DNA of 64,000 nucleotides from Sulfitobacter pontiacus (GCF_040790665.1 NZ_CP160850.1:124001-188000); one strand, 5' to 3'; positions 27,736 to 37,409 are shown, counted from the first letter of the stretch. Made by a program: numbers and translations. The notes: generated by a model not told the origin, from the sequence alone.

Positions 27736-29412
27736 ATGAGCGAAGAATGGGCAGTGGCAACCGGACACCCCACCGCCACCGGGGCTGCGGAGCGGGTGCT
27801 GCGCGCAGGCGGCAACGCCGTGGATGCCGGGGTGGCCGCCGGGATAGCGCTGGCCGTTGTGCAGCCCGATCTGGTGTCCTTTGCCGGGGTCGCGCCGGTA
27901 ATCCTCTATGACGCGGCGCGCGAGCATGTGACCAGCTATGACGGTGTCGGGGTCTGGCCGCAGGCCGCTGACGTGGTGCAGATGCAGCGCGATCACGGTG
28001 ACCACGTGCCCGAGGGCCTGCTGCGCACCGTCGTCCCCGCCGCCCCGGCAAGCTGGATCAAGGTTCTGGCGACCCACGGCACTTTCGGTTTCGGCGATGT
28101 CGCGCAAGAGGCGGTGCAGGCCGCCCGCGATGGTTTCGACGTCTATCCCCTGCTGGCCGATTTCATCGCATCGCGGGTGGAAAAATACGCGCGCTTTCCG
28201 TCCACGGCGGCGATCTTCCTCCCCGATGGCCGCCCGCCGAAGGTCGGAGAGCTTTTCGTTCAGACTGACCTTGCAAAAACCTTGCAACTGCTGATCGACG
28301 CCGAAAGCGCCACCCGTGCCGAGGGTGGAGATCGGCGCGCCGGCCTGGCCGCCGCCCGTGCGGCTTTCTACACTGGCCCGATCGCGCAAAAGATCGTTGC
28401 CTTTCACGCCAAGGACGGCGGCCTGCTGCGGGCCGAGGACCTCTCCTCGTACGAGGTCCGCGAAGAGCCTACCTTCGCCGTCGAATTCCGGGGCACGCAA
28501 ATCCACTGCTGCGGCGCGTGGTGCCAGGGCATCTCAATGGCGCAGACGCTTGCCATGCTAGAGCAGGCCGGCCCTGACGCCACCCGCGACAAGGAACAGA
28601 TTAAACTGCATTTCTTGCTCGAAGTGCTGAAACGAGTGTTCGCCGACCGCGAAGCGCATGTCACCGACCCTCGCTACATGCAGATCGCCCCCGAGGCACT
28701 GCTGGACCCCGCCTTCATCGCAGACCGGCTGCGCAGCATTCAAGAGACCTCCGATCCGCTTCCTGCCCCTATGGCCCCGGCTCTTGCGGCTTCGGGCGAA
28801 CGCCCGGTGTTCGAGGTAGGCTGCGCCGATACATCTCACGTCAGCGTCATCGACGGTGCCGGCAACATCTTCTCCGCCACCCCGAGCGATCCAAGCTATG
28901 ACACCGTGGTGATCCCCGGCACCGGGCTGTCGGTCTCCTCACGCGGGTCGCAGAGCCGTGCGATCCCTGGTCACCTAAATGCTCTCGCACCGGGCAAGCG
29001 TCCGCGGCTCACACCGAACCCTATTCTGGGACTGAAGGATGGCAAACCTTGGCTCGCCATGGGCACGCCCGGCGGCGACGTACAGGTTCAGGCCATGGCG
29101 CAGGTATTGTTAGGCATGCTGGACCACGGACAGGCTCCGCATGCGGCGGTCGAGGCGCCCCGCGTGGCTTCATATGCCTATCCCGGCAGCTTCGCGCCAC
29201 ATGACGTCCATCCTAACAAGGTGCTATACGAAGCGGATCTGCCACTGGAGCAGATAAAGGACTTACGCGCACGCGGACATGATCTCGAAGAATGGCCCGC
29301 CCGAACCTGGATGGCGGGCGGGATCTGCATCGCCCTGCGCGACGGGGCCGGCGTGGACGCGGTCGCCGACCCGCGGCGCGCGGGCACGGCCAAAACTGGA
29401 GCGAAACCATGA
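27736..29412 (+). CDS. Gamma-glutamyltransferase family protein
   Basis: N-terminal nucleophile hydrolase of the gamma-glutamyltranspeptidase family, 558 residues. The self-cleavage and catalytic Thr lies in CADTSHVSVIDGAGN; substrate-binding regions PSYDTVVIPGTG and the downstream MGTPGGDVQVQAM are present. The N-terminal AVATGHPTATGAAERVL matches the family. No signal peptide, so probably cytoplasmic, unlike classical Ggt. ATG 27736 is chosen over GTG 27730 because GAGAGG is six bases upstream. Coupled to the GAF gene by ATGA. Probably cleaves a gamma-glutamyl or related amide imported by TctABC. Confidence 0.85.
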   Translation: MSEEWAVATGHPTATGAAERVLRAGGNAVDAGVAAGIALAVVQPDLVSFAGVAPVILYDAAREHVTSYDGVGVWPQAADVVQMQRDHGDHVPEGLLRTVVPAAPASWIKVLATHGTFGFGDVAQEAVQAARDGFDVYPLLADFIASRVEKYARFPSTAAIFLPDGRPPKVGELFVQTDLAKTLQLLIDAESATRAEGGDRRAGLAAARAAFYTGPIAQKIVAFHAKDGGLLRAEDLSSYEVREEPTFAVEFRGTQIHCCGAWCQGISMAQTLAMLEQAGPDATRDKEQIKLHFLLEVLKRVFADREAHVTDPRYMQIAPEALLDPAFIADRLRSIQETSDPLPAPMAPALAASGERPVFEVGCADTSHVSVIDGAGNIFSATPSDPSYDTVVIPGTGLSVSSRGSQSRAIPGHLNALAPGKRPRLTPNPILGLKDGKPWLAMGTPGGDVQVQAMAQVLLGMLDHGQAPHAAVEAPRVASYAYPGSFAPHDVHPNKVLYEADLPLEQIKDLRARGHDLEEWPARTWMAGGICIALRDGAGVDAVADPRRAGTAKTGAKP

Positions 29413-29867
29413 CAACGGACATTTGCAAACGCATCGCCGATCAGAACATACCGCTGAAGGAGGCGTTTGACCTCTGCGGTGAAGCTCTCGACAATCAGTT
29501 GTTCACCGCGATGCGCTTCCACGCCACAACGATGGAGGTGGAACGCCTTCACTCTACCTTGCCCGAGAGCTACCCCGTCAGCGGTCGCAAACCAAAGCGG
29601 GATACGGAATGGGGCAAAAACGTTCTGATCGACCGAAAGATCAACCTCGGTTTCGGGGCCGCTGATATCAGATGGGCATTTTCGGATTACGAAACCATTC
29701 TTGGGCTCGGGCTCAATGCTGTGTTGAATGTTCCGATTGTTCGTGACCAATCGGTTTTGGGTACGGTCAATTACTTGCGTGGCGATCCGGCCTTCAGTTC
29801 GCGAGAAGTGGAGATCGCAGAACAAGTTGCTGCTGCACTGGCCGATCGAAGTGAACTGCTAAACTAA
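29409..29867 (+). CDS. GAF-domain protein
   Basis: A 152-residue single GAF domain (DTEWGKNVLIDRKINLGFG, NVPIVRDQSVLGTVNYLRG). The start overlaps the stop of the preceding gene (ATGA), so it is co-translated. GAF proteins of this size bind small ligands; here it probably senses or supports the gamma-glutamyl catabolic step. It ends shortly before the IS1182 element. Confidence 0.7.
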   Translation: MTTDICKRIADQNIPLKEAFDLCGEALDNQLFTAMRFHATTMEVERLHSTLPESYPVSGRKPKRDTEWGKNVLIDRKINLGFGAADIRWAFSDYETILGLGLNAVLNVPIVRDQSVLGTVNYLRGDPAFSSREVEIAEQVAAALADRSELLN

Positions 29868-29939
29868 CTTTAATACGCCATGGTGCCGTAAGCATCATTT
29901 ATTCTCGCCGTCTGTTAGTCGCCACCGAGACGCATCTTT

Positions 29940-31515
29940 GGGCGTATTTTGTTGAAAAACTCTTCCTTAATCGCGGCCTGAACTGCTGATTCAATTCCTT
30001 TATTCGGGGGGAGTATTGGCGATGATGGGACCACGACAGGAGGCGCAACCGGCGCTGTTCTACGAGTTCTCGCTGGAGGATCATGTTCCCCAAGATCACC
30101 TGCTTCGATCCATTGATCGGTTCGTTGACCTGAGCAGCATCCGCGCCCACCTTGCGGATTTCTACAGCCATACCGGCCGCCCGTCGGTCGACCCCGAGCT
30201 GCTGATCCGGATGTTGCTGGTCGGCTATTGCTTCGGCATTCGCTCTGAGCGACGGCTTCTGCGAAGAGGTGCATCTGAACCTCGCGTATCGCTGGTTCTG
30301 CCGTCTCGATCTGAGCGACCGGGTCCCGGATCACTCGACGTTTTCCAAGAACCGGCATGGGCGTTTTCGCGACAGCGAACTGCTGCGCCACCTGTTTGAG
30401 ACGACTGTCGCGCGCTGCATCGCCGAAGGTCTGGTCAGCGGCCAGCGAATGGCGATTGACGCCAGCCTGATCGAAGCCGATGCGAACAAGCAGAACTCCA
30501 CGCCGAAGGAAGACTGGGACGCAGCGCACATTGATCCGGCTGATGCGCCCCGCGCCGTGCGCGAGTATCTCGACACGCTGGATAAGGCTGCATTTGGCGC
30601 GGCCAGCGAGGTGCAGCCCAAGTTCACCTCGCATTCTGATCCCGCCAGCCAATGGACGGCGGCGCGTAAGGGTCCGGCATTCTTCAGCTATTCCGATAAC
30701 TACCTGATAGACACGGATCACGGTGTCATATTGGACGTTGAAGGCACCCGTTCGATCCGACAAGCCGAGGTTGGATCGACCCAGACCATGCTTACACGGG
30801 TGAAAGCCAAGTTCGGCCTGGTCCCCGACTGGATGATCGCCGACACAGCCTATGGTTCAGGCCCCATGCTCGGCTGGCTCGTGGAACGCAAGATCGATCC
30901 TTACATCCCTGTGATCGACAAGGCCGGACGCCCAGATGGGACCTGGACACGCACAGATTTTGACTGGGATGCGATGAACGACCAATACATCTGCCCCGAG
31001 GGCCACGCGCTCAAACAGTTCCGCCGGAATTACTCTGATCCAAGCCGGGGGCCGACGGGCAAGGGCACCGCGCGCTATCGCGCCTTGAAAGAAGTCTGCC
31101 AGGTCTGCCCTTCCAAGCAAAAATGCTGCCCCAACGCTGAGGCGCGCAAGATCACCCGCGAGGAGCACGAAGACGCGCGTCAGGTTGCCAGAGATTTGGC
31201 CAATACTGAAGAATATCAGATTGCGATGAAGCTCAGAAAAAAGGTCGAAATGCTCTTTGCCCACCTCAAACGCATTCTCGGGCTGGGACGACTGCGATTA
31301 CGTGGCCCATGCGGTGCAAATGACGAATTCCTCCTCGCCGCCACCGCCCAAAACCTCCGCAAACTGGCTAAGATTTTTCCTGCACCGCAGCAAACGCGCA
31401 AAGCCTGATAGGAAAGACGCTCGCGCGCTCTTCAAAGCGCAGCTTTCTGCGCAAGCAACACGCTGTTTTTCCACAGAATGGGCGGAAACCGGTCTTTCGC
31501 CGCAGACGCGCCCTA
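29940..31515 (+). mobile_element. IS1182-family element, copy A
   Basis: Contains a full-length but frameshifted IS1182 transposase gene. Ends are approximate: near the left edge TTTTGTTGAAAAAC (about 29948-29961) partly matches the reverse complement of CTGTTTTTCCACAGAAT (about 31463-31479) near the right edge. The right end is conserved with the truncated copy B at 54.8 kb as far as GGCGGAAA.CGGTC.TTCGC. Confidence 0.6.
30022..31408 (+). pseudogene. IS1182-family transposase, frameshifted
   Basis: N-terminal part (ALFYEFSLEDHVPQDHLLR, RPSVDPELLIRMLLVGYCFG) is in one frame and the rest (EVHLNLAYRWFCRLDLSD, then the DDE core and GLGRLRLRGPCGANDEFLLA) in another. The shift lies near 30256-30262, in CGGCTTCTGCGAAGAG, where one extra base breaks the expected ERRLCEEVHLN. 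No slippery heptamer is visible, so this looks like a mutation rather than programmed frameshifting. Confidence 0.85.
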
Positions 31516-31810
31516 TACTTGCCGAGGCAGAGGAAGCCAACATCCACCCCAGTATTGCATGAGATCTTTCGCTGCATCGCCGCAAGGCTGCTCTGAGCCC
31601 CTTAGTGACCGTGTCACGCTTGGAGCTATGCGCAGTCGCAACCTCGCATTCTTTGCAGGCGACGGCCCAAACCGGAGTTGGTCAAACTCGATATGTTGCA
31701 CCGGGGCTATCAAGAGGCAGTTATTTGGGAGTTAGTCTTCATTTTTGGGCGTAACACGCACTCCAGAAACTCGACGCGGTTACCGCATGCGAATTCTGGA
31801 CACTTCGACT
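31516..31810. other. Non-coding gap after IS1182 copy A
   Basis: About 295 bases with no supported gene. It lies beyond the 3' end of the fusion-protein gene and may include remnant IS flank. No terminator hairpin was recognised. Confidence 0.35.
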
Positions 31811-34366
31811 TCAAACGATATAGCGGTCCCAACTGCCATAATGCTCCGCGTTGCGCTTTCCACGCGGCAGGGTCAACCCGAGCAGCGCGACGCCCGACAG
31901 CACACCGATCAGGCTGCCCGCGATGGTGCCGCCTCCCAGAACCCAAGGTGCCACGATCAGCCACAGCCCAAAGCCAATGTTCAAAAACCGAAACGGCCGC
32001 GCAACTTCGGCCCAGGCGATGACAGCGGTCGTCAGCACCAATGCGCCAACCAAGTGATCACTGCCCGCCAGCGGCAGGGCATTGTCAAAAATCGCACGCG
32101 ACAACATCAAAAACAGGCCGATGGCAGCGCTCACCCCTAAGGTCCAAGGCACAGTGACCCCCCGCGCACTTTGCCGGGCGATCTCGCGAGGGTGCGCATC
32201 AAAACTCATCGTGCCGCCTTTGCTTGAGCCCGGCAGCGCATCGCCCCGGAAAAACGCCCGCCAAAAGGGGCGCCCACGGCGGGTGTTCCAGACCATGAAC
32301 TGCAGCATCGCGACGATTTCATCCAAAGAGAACGGGATCATGATCAGCATCGCGGCGGCGGCCAGCAGACAGATCGTGCAATAGGTTCCGATTGCGATGG
32401 GCTGGATGATAATAAAATAGATGCTGATCACCCCCAGCGGACCTACGACAATGCCAAAAAGCGCCACCATCCACGGCATCGTGCGCCAGCGCATACGGCT
32501 GCCCATAACCCCCATAAGGATCTCGAACATATAGCTCATCGCCCCCAAGCCACCGTCAGCGATGGGCCAAGCCTTGGAGACATCTGAGGTAACAATATAT
32601 TCGCTGCCGTTGAGGTTGGATGGAGAGGAAAAGAACGGCTCCCAGATTCCATCGACATGCCCCAATTGATAGGCCGAGAGAATGCGCGATAGCAGGAAAC
32701 CGACCACCCCGAGCGCGATAATTGGCACCCGCTGGACGTAAGTGGAGGGGCAATAGGTCCACCCCGGCGGAATGTCCCCGTCGTCCATCATGCCCTCGCG
32801 CGACATGCCGGGCATCATCGGGATCAGGATCGTCAGCGCGATCACCAGCGCGCCGATCAGGGTGTCATTGGCATAAACCGCAGGGTCAGGCGTCCAGAAC
32901 ACCAAGGGCGCGGCAAGCAGCCAGACCCCAAGCGCCGCGTTCGCCCATTGCGCCCAACCGTTGCCGGGTTTCATCGAGATGAAGGCCAGCGCGGTGATGG
33001 CCAGACCGGTAAAGACATTGTTCCACGCCGTAAGCCAACTGCGCATTGAAGCCGCCCAGAGCCCGCGATCTTCGGTCACGCGCTGCACGGCGGCGCTGAA
33101 TTCGGTCTGGTCAAATGTTCCGAACACCGAGGGCGCGGTGGCGAGCCAGAGGCCCAATGCCGCAACCAGCCAATGCACCCAAAGCATTTGGAAATGCATC
33201 ATGCGCATATGTTTGTCGTGCTCGCGCACAGCAATTTGCTGTCCGGCGGCACCCTCGTCTTTCTCCTCGGCTGCAGCCTTTTCTGCCGCCTGCTCCACCT
33301 TGGCCGCAGAAACCCGTGCGGCGTTCAAGCCGTTGTCCTTATACCAGCGATACGGATCGTCTTTCAGCTTTTGCAGCATGAGGGGCATATCGTGACGCAG
33401 GCTGTGCTTCGGGGTCCATCCCAGATGCTCCTTAGCCTGTGACAGATCAAGCTCGTAGTGATCGCTGGAGATATCCACCATCCACGCACGGATAAAGGCG
33501 TCCTCGCCAAAAATGCGGTTCTCGGCCCATGCCCCAAGTTTCGCGGCGGCGGGCGGGATATTCCATGTCACCCAATCTTCGCCATGCAGTTCGCGTCCGA
33601 TCAACCGCTGCAATTCGCCAAAGGGGATTGGCTCAGCTTCGCCCAACAACACGGGAAAGACTTCCGGCAGGGTCTGGCGGCGGTCGACGATGCGTTCAAT
33701 GGCATTGAGGAGATCGTCGAGATGCAAAAACGCCTGTCCGCGGGACAGGTCACCGGGATAAACTTTACCGCTCAGCCGCTTTTCGCAAATACGGGATATT
33801 TGATGAGCCAAGAAGGTCGAATGCCCGTCATCATCGTAGATGCCAGCAGGCCGCATGAGAACAAGTTTTTCCTCGCCCTTTTCCTCGCGCAACATCGCCT
33901 CGGTGCGGATTTTCGAGGCGCGGTAGGGCAGCTTGGGGTCGAAGGGTGCTTCTTCGTCTATCTTGTCGCCTTGCACGGTGGGCGCATGTGCCAGCATGGT
34001 GGAGGTGAAAATGAACTGCTCTAACTCAAAATCTTGCAGCCCTTTCAGCAGCCGCTTGCTCCCCTCTACCGTCACCGCGTCATAGGCCGGATCGTCTTCT
34101 CCGCTCAGGTCAAAAAACGCCGCAAGATGGACGCAGGCCGCGATACGGTCTCCGTAGGCCAACCGCAGTCGCGCCAAGGCTTTGTCGACGCTGCCCTGGT
34201 CAGTGATGTCGAAACAAACACATTCAGCCTGATGGGGCGGATGCGGGGGCGAGCTGCGGTCCAACCCCACAACGCGGTAATTTTCGTGCAACCGCTTAAC
34301 GACCGCCGCACCAAGATAGCCGCTTGATCCGGTCACGACGATGACTGGCTTATCGGACGTCTCCAT
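31811..34366 (-). CDS. SDR epimerase - SPW - VKOR - SPW fusion protein
   Basis: An 851-residue multidomain protein. 1) Residues about 8-345: extended SDR / NAD-dependent epimerase with Rossmann motif TGSSGYLG (12-19) and catalytic Tyr148-x3-Lys152 (YRASK). 2) 350-390: charged linker. 3) About 392-520: SPW-type membrane repeats (WVHWLVAALGLWLATAPSVF). 4) About 540-690: vitamin K epoxide reductase-like four-helix domain with the redox motif CTIC (663-666) and YMFEILMGVMG. The loop cysteines of classical VKOR are not seen. 5) 735-840: a second SPW unit (LWLIVAPWVLGGG). Last gene of the thiol/copper operon; it likely oxidises or relays thiols in the membrane. Confidence 0.8.
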   Translation of the reverse strand: METSDKPVIVVTGSSGYLGAAVVKRLHENYRVVGLDRSSPPHPPHQAECVCFDITDQGSVDKALARLRLAYGDRIAACVHLAAFFDLSGEDDPAYDAVTVEGSKRLLKGLQDFELEQFIFTSTMLAHAPTVQGDKIDEEAPFDPKLPYRASKIRTEAMLREEKGEEKLVLMRPAGIYDDDGHSTFLAHQISRICEKRLSGKVYPGDLSRGQAFLHLDDLLNAIERIVDRRQTLPEVFPVLLGEAEPIPFGELQRLIGRELHGEDWVTWNIPPAAAKLGAWAENRIFGEDAFIRAWMVDISSDHYELDLSQAKEHLGWTPKHSLRHDMPLMLQKLKDDPYRWYKDNGLNAARVSAAKVEQAAEKAAAEEKDEGAAGQQIAVREHDKHMRMMHFQMLWVHWLVAALGLWLATAPSVFGTFDQTEFSAAVQRVTEDRGLWAASMRSWLTAWNNVFTGLAITALAFISMKPGNGWAQWANAALGVWLLAAPLVFWTPDPAVYANDTLIGALVIALTILIPMMPGMSREGMMDDGDIPPGWTYCPSTYVQRVPIIALGVVGFLLSRILSAYQLGHVDGIWEPFFSSPSNLNGSEYIVTSDVSKAWPIADGGLGAMSYMFEILMGVMGSRMRWRTMPWMVALFGIVVGPLGVISIYFIIIQPIAIGTYCTICLLAAAAMLIMIPFSLDEIVAMLQFMVWNTRRGRPFWRAFFRGDALPGSSKGGTMSFDAHPREIARQSARGVTVPWTLGVSAAIGLFLMLSRAIFDNALPLAGSDHLVGALVLTTAVIAWAEVARPFRFLNIGFGLWLIVAPWVLGGGTIAGSLIGVLSGVALLGLTLPRGKRNAEHYGSWDRYIV

Positions 34367-34382
34367 GCCCCACCTACCGTCT

Positions 34383-34502
34383 TACTTGCGCAGATATTTC
34401 ACCAACGCCGCAATCATCAAAACCAAGAGCACGATAACCAGAAGCCAGCCGACCCCCATGCCAAACATCATGCCACCGCCCATCATATCACCGTTCATCA
34501 TC
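34383..34502 (-). CDS. Tiny Met/Gly-rich membrane protein (39 aa)
   Basis: A 39-residue open frame: Met/Gly-rich head (MMNGDMMGGGMMFGMGVG), one membrane helix (WLLVIVLLVLMIAALV) and the basic end KYLRK. AAGGAG lies seven bases before the ATG, strong support for translation. It sits 16 bases upstream of the fusion gene. It resembles the 48-residue protein at 39264-39410 (same Met-rich head, single helix and KYLR end), so the two look paralogous. The Met clusters suggest copper binding; function unknown. Confidence 0.65.
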
Positions 34503-34584
34503 GCTTTTCTCCTTACTGAGCCCCTCCGAAACTAGGTTATACAGACTCAACCAACCTCCTCCGCTGGAAGGTTCCGACATAGTT

Positions 34585-35313
34585 TCACCCGATTGCTCCC
34601 AGGATTGGGAATGTTTCCAATAGCCACCAAGAAAAGGCGCTAAGCTGACCCGTCATCATCCCGATCCCCATCAGGACCATGACCGCGCCCGCCACTTGAT
34701 GCAGACGCCGCCCGACCGCACCAATCGTCCGCAAGCGCGTTGCAACCTGATCGGTAAAAGCGGCCACGATCAAAAACGGCACGCCAAGACCTGCCGAATA
34801 GATCCCTAACAGCCAGACGCCTTCTGATATCGTGGCGCTTGCTGCACTGGCTGTCAGGATCGCACCAAGGATCGGTCCAATACAGGGGGTCCAACCAAAG
34901 CCGAAGGCAAGGCCCAGGACATAGGCCGCCACCGGCTGCCCGCCGGGAAGGTCGAGGTTAAACCGCAGGTCACGCTCCATTGTTTGAACGCGCGCGGCCC
35001 CCAGCATGAACAACCCAAACAGGATCACGACCGCGCCCCCGATCAGGTTCAGCTCGAACCGCCAGCGCAAGAGCGCCTGCCCCAATGCTGTGGCCGATGC
35101 ACCGAGCGCCATGAAGATCGTTGAGAACCCCAACACAAAGCAGAAGCTCAGCCAAACCGCTTGGCTCCGACTACGCTCCGCGCCCGCGGCGCCAGTGCGC
35201 CCGGCAATATAAGAGACGTAGCCCGGCACCAGTGGCAAGACACAGGGCGAGACAAAGGAGATCGTTCCGGCCAGTAAAGCGGCAATCACCCCGAGGGAGG
35301 AGACATCAAGCAC
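34585..35313 (-). CDS. ccdA: CcdA-type thiol-disulfide transporter
   Basis: A 242-residue six-helix protein that passes electrons from cytoplasmic thioredoxin to periplasmic thioredoxin-like proteins. The two redox cysteines sit in SFVSPCVLPLVPGY (helix 1) and FGWTPCIGPILGA (helix 4). GTG 35313 is taken as the start (MLDVSSLG), overlapping the upstream stop by eight bases; the longer frame adds a basic non-conserved head. The neighbours TlpA, CcmG and SCO are its natural clients. Confidence 0.87.
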   Translation of the reverse strand: MLDVSSLGVIAALLAGTISFVSPCVLPLVPGYVSYIAGRTGAAGAERSRSQAVWLSFCFVLGFSTIFMALGASATALGQALLRWRFELNLIGGAVVILFGLFMLGAARVQTMERDLRFNLDLPGGQPVAAYVLGLAFGFGWTPCIGPILGAILTASAASATISEGVWLLGIYSAGLGVPFLIVAAFTDQVATRLRTIGAVGRRLHQVAGAVMVLMGIGMMTGQLSAFSWWLLETFPILGAIG

Positions 35314-35785
35314 CCGGCGCCTCCTTCCCCTTTGATAAGCGCCTGAGCGCACCGAAGTAAGCTGCGAAAGGCACGACGAGCCATTGCAACATCGGTGTCA
35401 GTCCTGCGTCGATGAACGGGATGACTGGCATGATCTCGCGGTAGGCCCAAGCCTCACGGACCTCGATATTGAGCCATTCGCTAAAAATCGTGTATCCAAA
35501 CCCGATCGCTATCATCGCGGTGAATACGGGATAGACCCGCGCCCGTGGCCATGCGCCTGTGCTAAAGATGAACAACGCAAGCAGAAGGCTGCTCATGGCG
35601 ATTAGCAGGTCGCCTCCGGTGCAATGGACCACGGCAAAGATGATATCGCCCCATGTCCCCTCAACCCAGATTGTATAGAGCGGAATATGGGCAACCTCCC
35701 AAAAAAGGTGCCCCAGCAGCGTTAGCAAGGCAAAACGGCGCAGGGTGGTGAGCCAATGTGGCCTGACCAGACTTTGGCTTGTCAT
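35306..35785 (-). CDS. Four-helix membrane protein of unknown family
   Basis: A 158-residue protein with four predicted membrane segments and conserved-looking polar residues in them (GHLFWEVAHIPLYTIW, AVVHCTGGDLLIAM). ATG 35785 is supported by the ATGA overlap with the SCO-like gene. Not assigned to a named family. Its place between ccdA and the SCO genes suggests a role in periplasmic redox or copper handling. Confidence 0.6.
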   Translation of the reverse strand: MTSQSLVRPHWLTTLRRFALLTLLGHLFWEVAHIPLYTIWVEGTWGDIIFAVVHCTGGDLLIAMSSLLLALFIFSTGAWPRARVYPVFTAMIAIGFGYTIFSEWLNIEVREAWAYREIMPVIPFIDAGLTPMLQWLVVPFAAYFGALRRLSKGKEAPGA

Positions 35786-36429
35786 TGAAACCACCCCGTT
35801 ATGCGTTGCCAAAAACCGGGTTCGGCATGGGGCCGCTGGTGCGTCAGCCCGTTGATGTAAAGAACGAGGTTTATCGGCTCAAAGTCTGACCCGTGGAATA
35901 TGCCAACCTGCGCACCCTCACGGTTGAGCAAATGCACCATCGGGGCTCCATCTTTCCGGGCGCTCACAGAGGCGAAGGCATTCACCGTGTCACCAAGGCG
36001 ATCAACGTCGGAAAGTTGCGCAGCTGTCCAGTTCTGCTCGGCCGGGACCGCAGGTGCCGTATCGCGCAGGGTGACAAAGATGACCATTTCGCGCATGGCA
36101 CTGGCATTGAGCGCGGCAAGCGTTTTGCTGAGTTGGTCCTGCTGCGCGTCACAGGGGCTGCCGCAAGCATCAGGAGCAAAACTAAGCACCGTGATCTTGC
36201 CCCTCATTGCGTCCAGAGAGCCCGTGTCGCCATCTGGTGCCGTCCATTTCACCTCTGGCACCTCTCGCGCCGCAATGGGTTCAAACGCGGCCTCCTTGCC
36301 CACCATCGCTTGGTTCAGGTTCTCCCCTGGGTGGTCCCCAAAGGCAGGCGTTACGGTGAACAGCATCGCGGCGCAAATGCGCGCAGCCCGCAACCCGAAG
36401 CGGGGTGGTAACAGTAAATTCTGTGTCAA
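35782..36429 (-). CDS. SCO-like thioredoxin-fold protein
   Basis: A 215-residue exported protein with a signal segment (ICAAMLFTVTPAFG) and a thioredoxin-like core in which CGSPC replaces the CPxxCP of SCO proteins (VLSFAPDACGSPCDAQ). It starts at TTG overlapping the SCO stop (TTGA), a rare start that the coupling supports. It may be a thiol reductase or copper carrier derived from SCO. Confidence 0.65.
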   Translation of the reverse strand: MTQNLLLPPRFGLRAARICAAMLFTVTPAFGDHPGENLNQAMVGKEAAFEPIAAREVPEVKWTAPDGDTGSLDAMRGKITVLSFAPDACGSPCDAQQDQLSKTLAALNASAMREMVIFVTLRDTAPAVPAEQNWTAAQLSDVDRLGDTVNAFASVSARKDGAPMVHLLNREGAQVGIFHGSDFEPINLVLYINGLTHQRPHAEPGFWQRITGWFQ

Positions 36430-37073
36430 TGGTTTCTCTTCTCTTTCGCGATGCGCATAGAAATTTGTTCAGCCATTTCTTCGACCGGCTGCGCGCTTTC
36501 GAGAAATACAGCATCAAACCGACCGTCAGGGGCCATCAGGTAAATGTGACCCGCATGGGCCATCATGTAGCCGTCCGGCGCGGTCTCGTTCGAGAGTTTC
36601 TCATGGTAGACCTTGAAGGCATCCGCTGCCGCGGAAACCTGCGCTGTGCTGCCCGTCAACCCGGTCAATTGCGGATGGAAATTTGCAACATAGTCCTTGA
36701 GAACCTCAGGTGTGTCGCGCTCTGGGTCCACGGTCACAAACAGCGGGGCGACCTGATTTGCTTCAGATCCAAGCTTGTCCAGCACGCTACCCATATAGGC
36801 CAGAGTGGTTGGGCAGATGTCCGGGCAATTGGTAAAGCCGAAGAATACAAGCTGCCAACGACCTTTATAATCGTCTTGGGTGACGGCCTGCTCGTCGTGA
36901 TCGATTAACGCGAATTCGGAACGAATATCTGCGTCGCCGCGATAGACGGCCTGATGCGAGGGGATATGGCCGGGGCGCATAACCGCAAAACCTGCAACGA
37001 CAACAACAGCTGCGATTGCTGTGGTCCAAAGAATTATGCGAAGCCGACGATGGGTCGTGGTGATCTTGGTCAT
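36426..37073 (-). CDS. SCO1/SenC-family copper chaperone
   Basis: A 215-residue membrane-anchored protein. N-terminal helix (about 12-32), then the copper-binding motif GFTNCPDICPTTLAYMG and the downstream His in MMAHAGHIYLM, which with the two Cys make the SCO metal site. SCO proteins deliver copper to cytochrome oxidase or act as thiol reductases. It lies inside the thiol/copper operon, 54 bases downstream of the Met-rich gene. Confidence 0.88.
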   Translation of the reverse strand: MTKITTTHRRLRIILWTTAIAAVVVVAGFAVMRPGHIPSHQAVYRGDADIRSEFALIDHDEQAVTQDDYKGRWQLVFFGFTNCPDICPTTLAYMGSVLDKLGSEANQVAPLFVTVDPERDTPEVLKDYVANFHPQLTGLTGSTAQVSAAADAFKVYHEKLSNETAPDGYMMAHAGHIYLMAPDGRFDAVFLESAQPVEEMAEQISMRIAKEKRNH

Positions 37074-37127
37074 AGTATGTCTTTCACTGGTGGTTCGCCC
37101 GCCTCCTGGACGGGCGAACCAAGGGCG

Positions 37128-37409
37128 TCAGCCTTTTTGATCTTCGGTATGGGGCGTTTCCATATGCTCTTTCATGGACTGCATCATCTCGTTGCAGGTC
37201 TCCATCATCGGCCCCATCTCGGCCATCATTTTCATCATGGGCATCATCCCTTCCATGCCCTTCATGTCAGCCATGTCGCCTTTCATATGCTCGCCATCGG
37301 CCATCGGCATATCCCCGGTCTCGGGTTTAGCCTCCTGCGCCTGAGCGATAGTGGCGACAAGCAGCAAACCTGTCAGGGCTGCGGTGGTAAGTTTCACTGT
37401 GTAGGTCAT
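37128..37409 (-). CDS. Met-rich periplasmic protein
   Basis: A 93-residue protein with signal peptide (to about residue 24, IAQAQ). The mature 69 residues contain 19 Met, in runs such as MKGMEGMMPMMKMM, plus one Cys and three His. This composition is typical of Cu(I)/Ag(I)-binding periplasmic proteins. AAGGA precedes the ATG. No named family; a copper buffer is the likely role. Confidence 0.65.
   Translation of the reverse strand: MTYTVKLTTAALTGLLLVATIAQAQEAKPETGDMPMADGEHMKGDMADMKGMEGMMPMMKMMAEMGPMMETCNEMMQSMKEHMETPHTEDQKG

Noticed and set aside
30250-30265. Programmed frameshift in the IS1182 transposase
   Set aside because: No slippery heptamer or downstream structure recognised; the related copy B reads its remaining part in a single frame.
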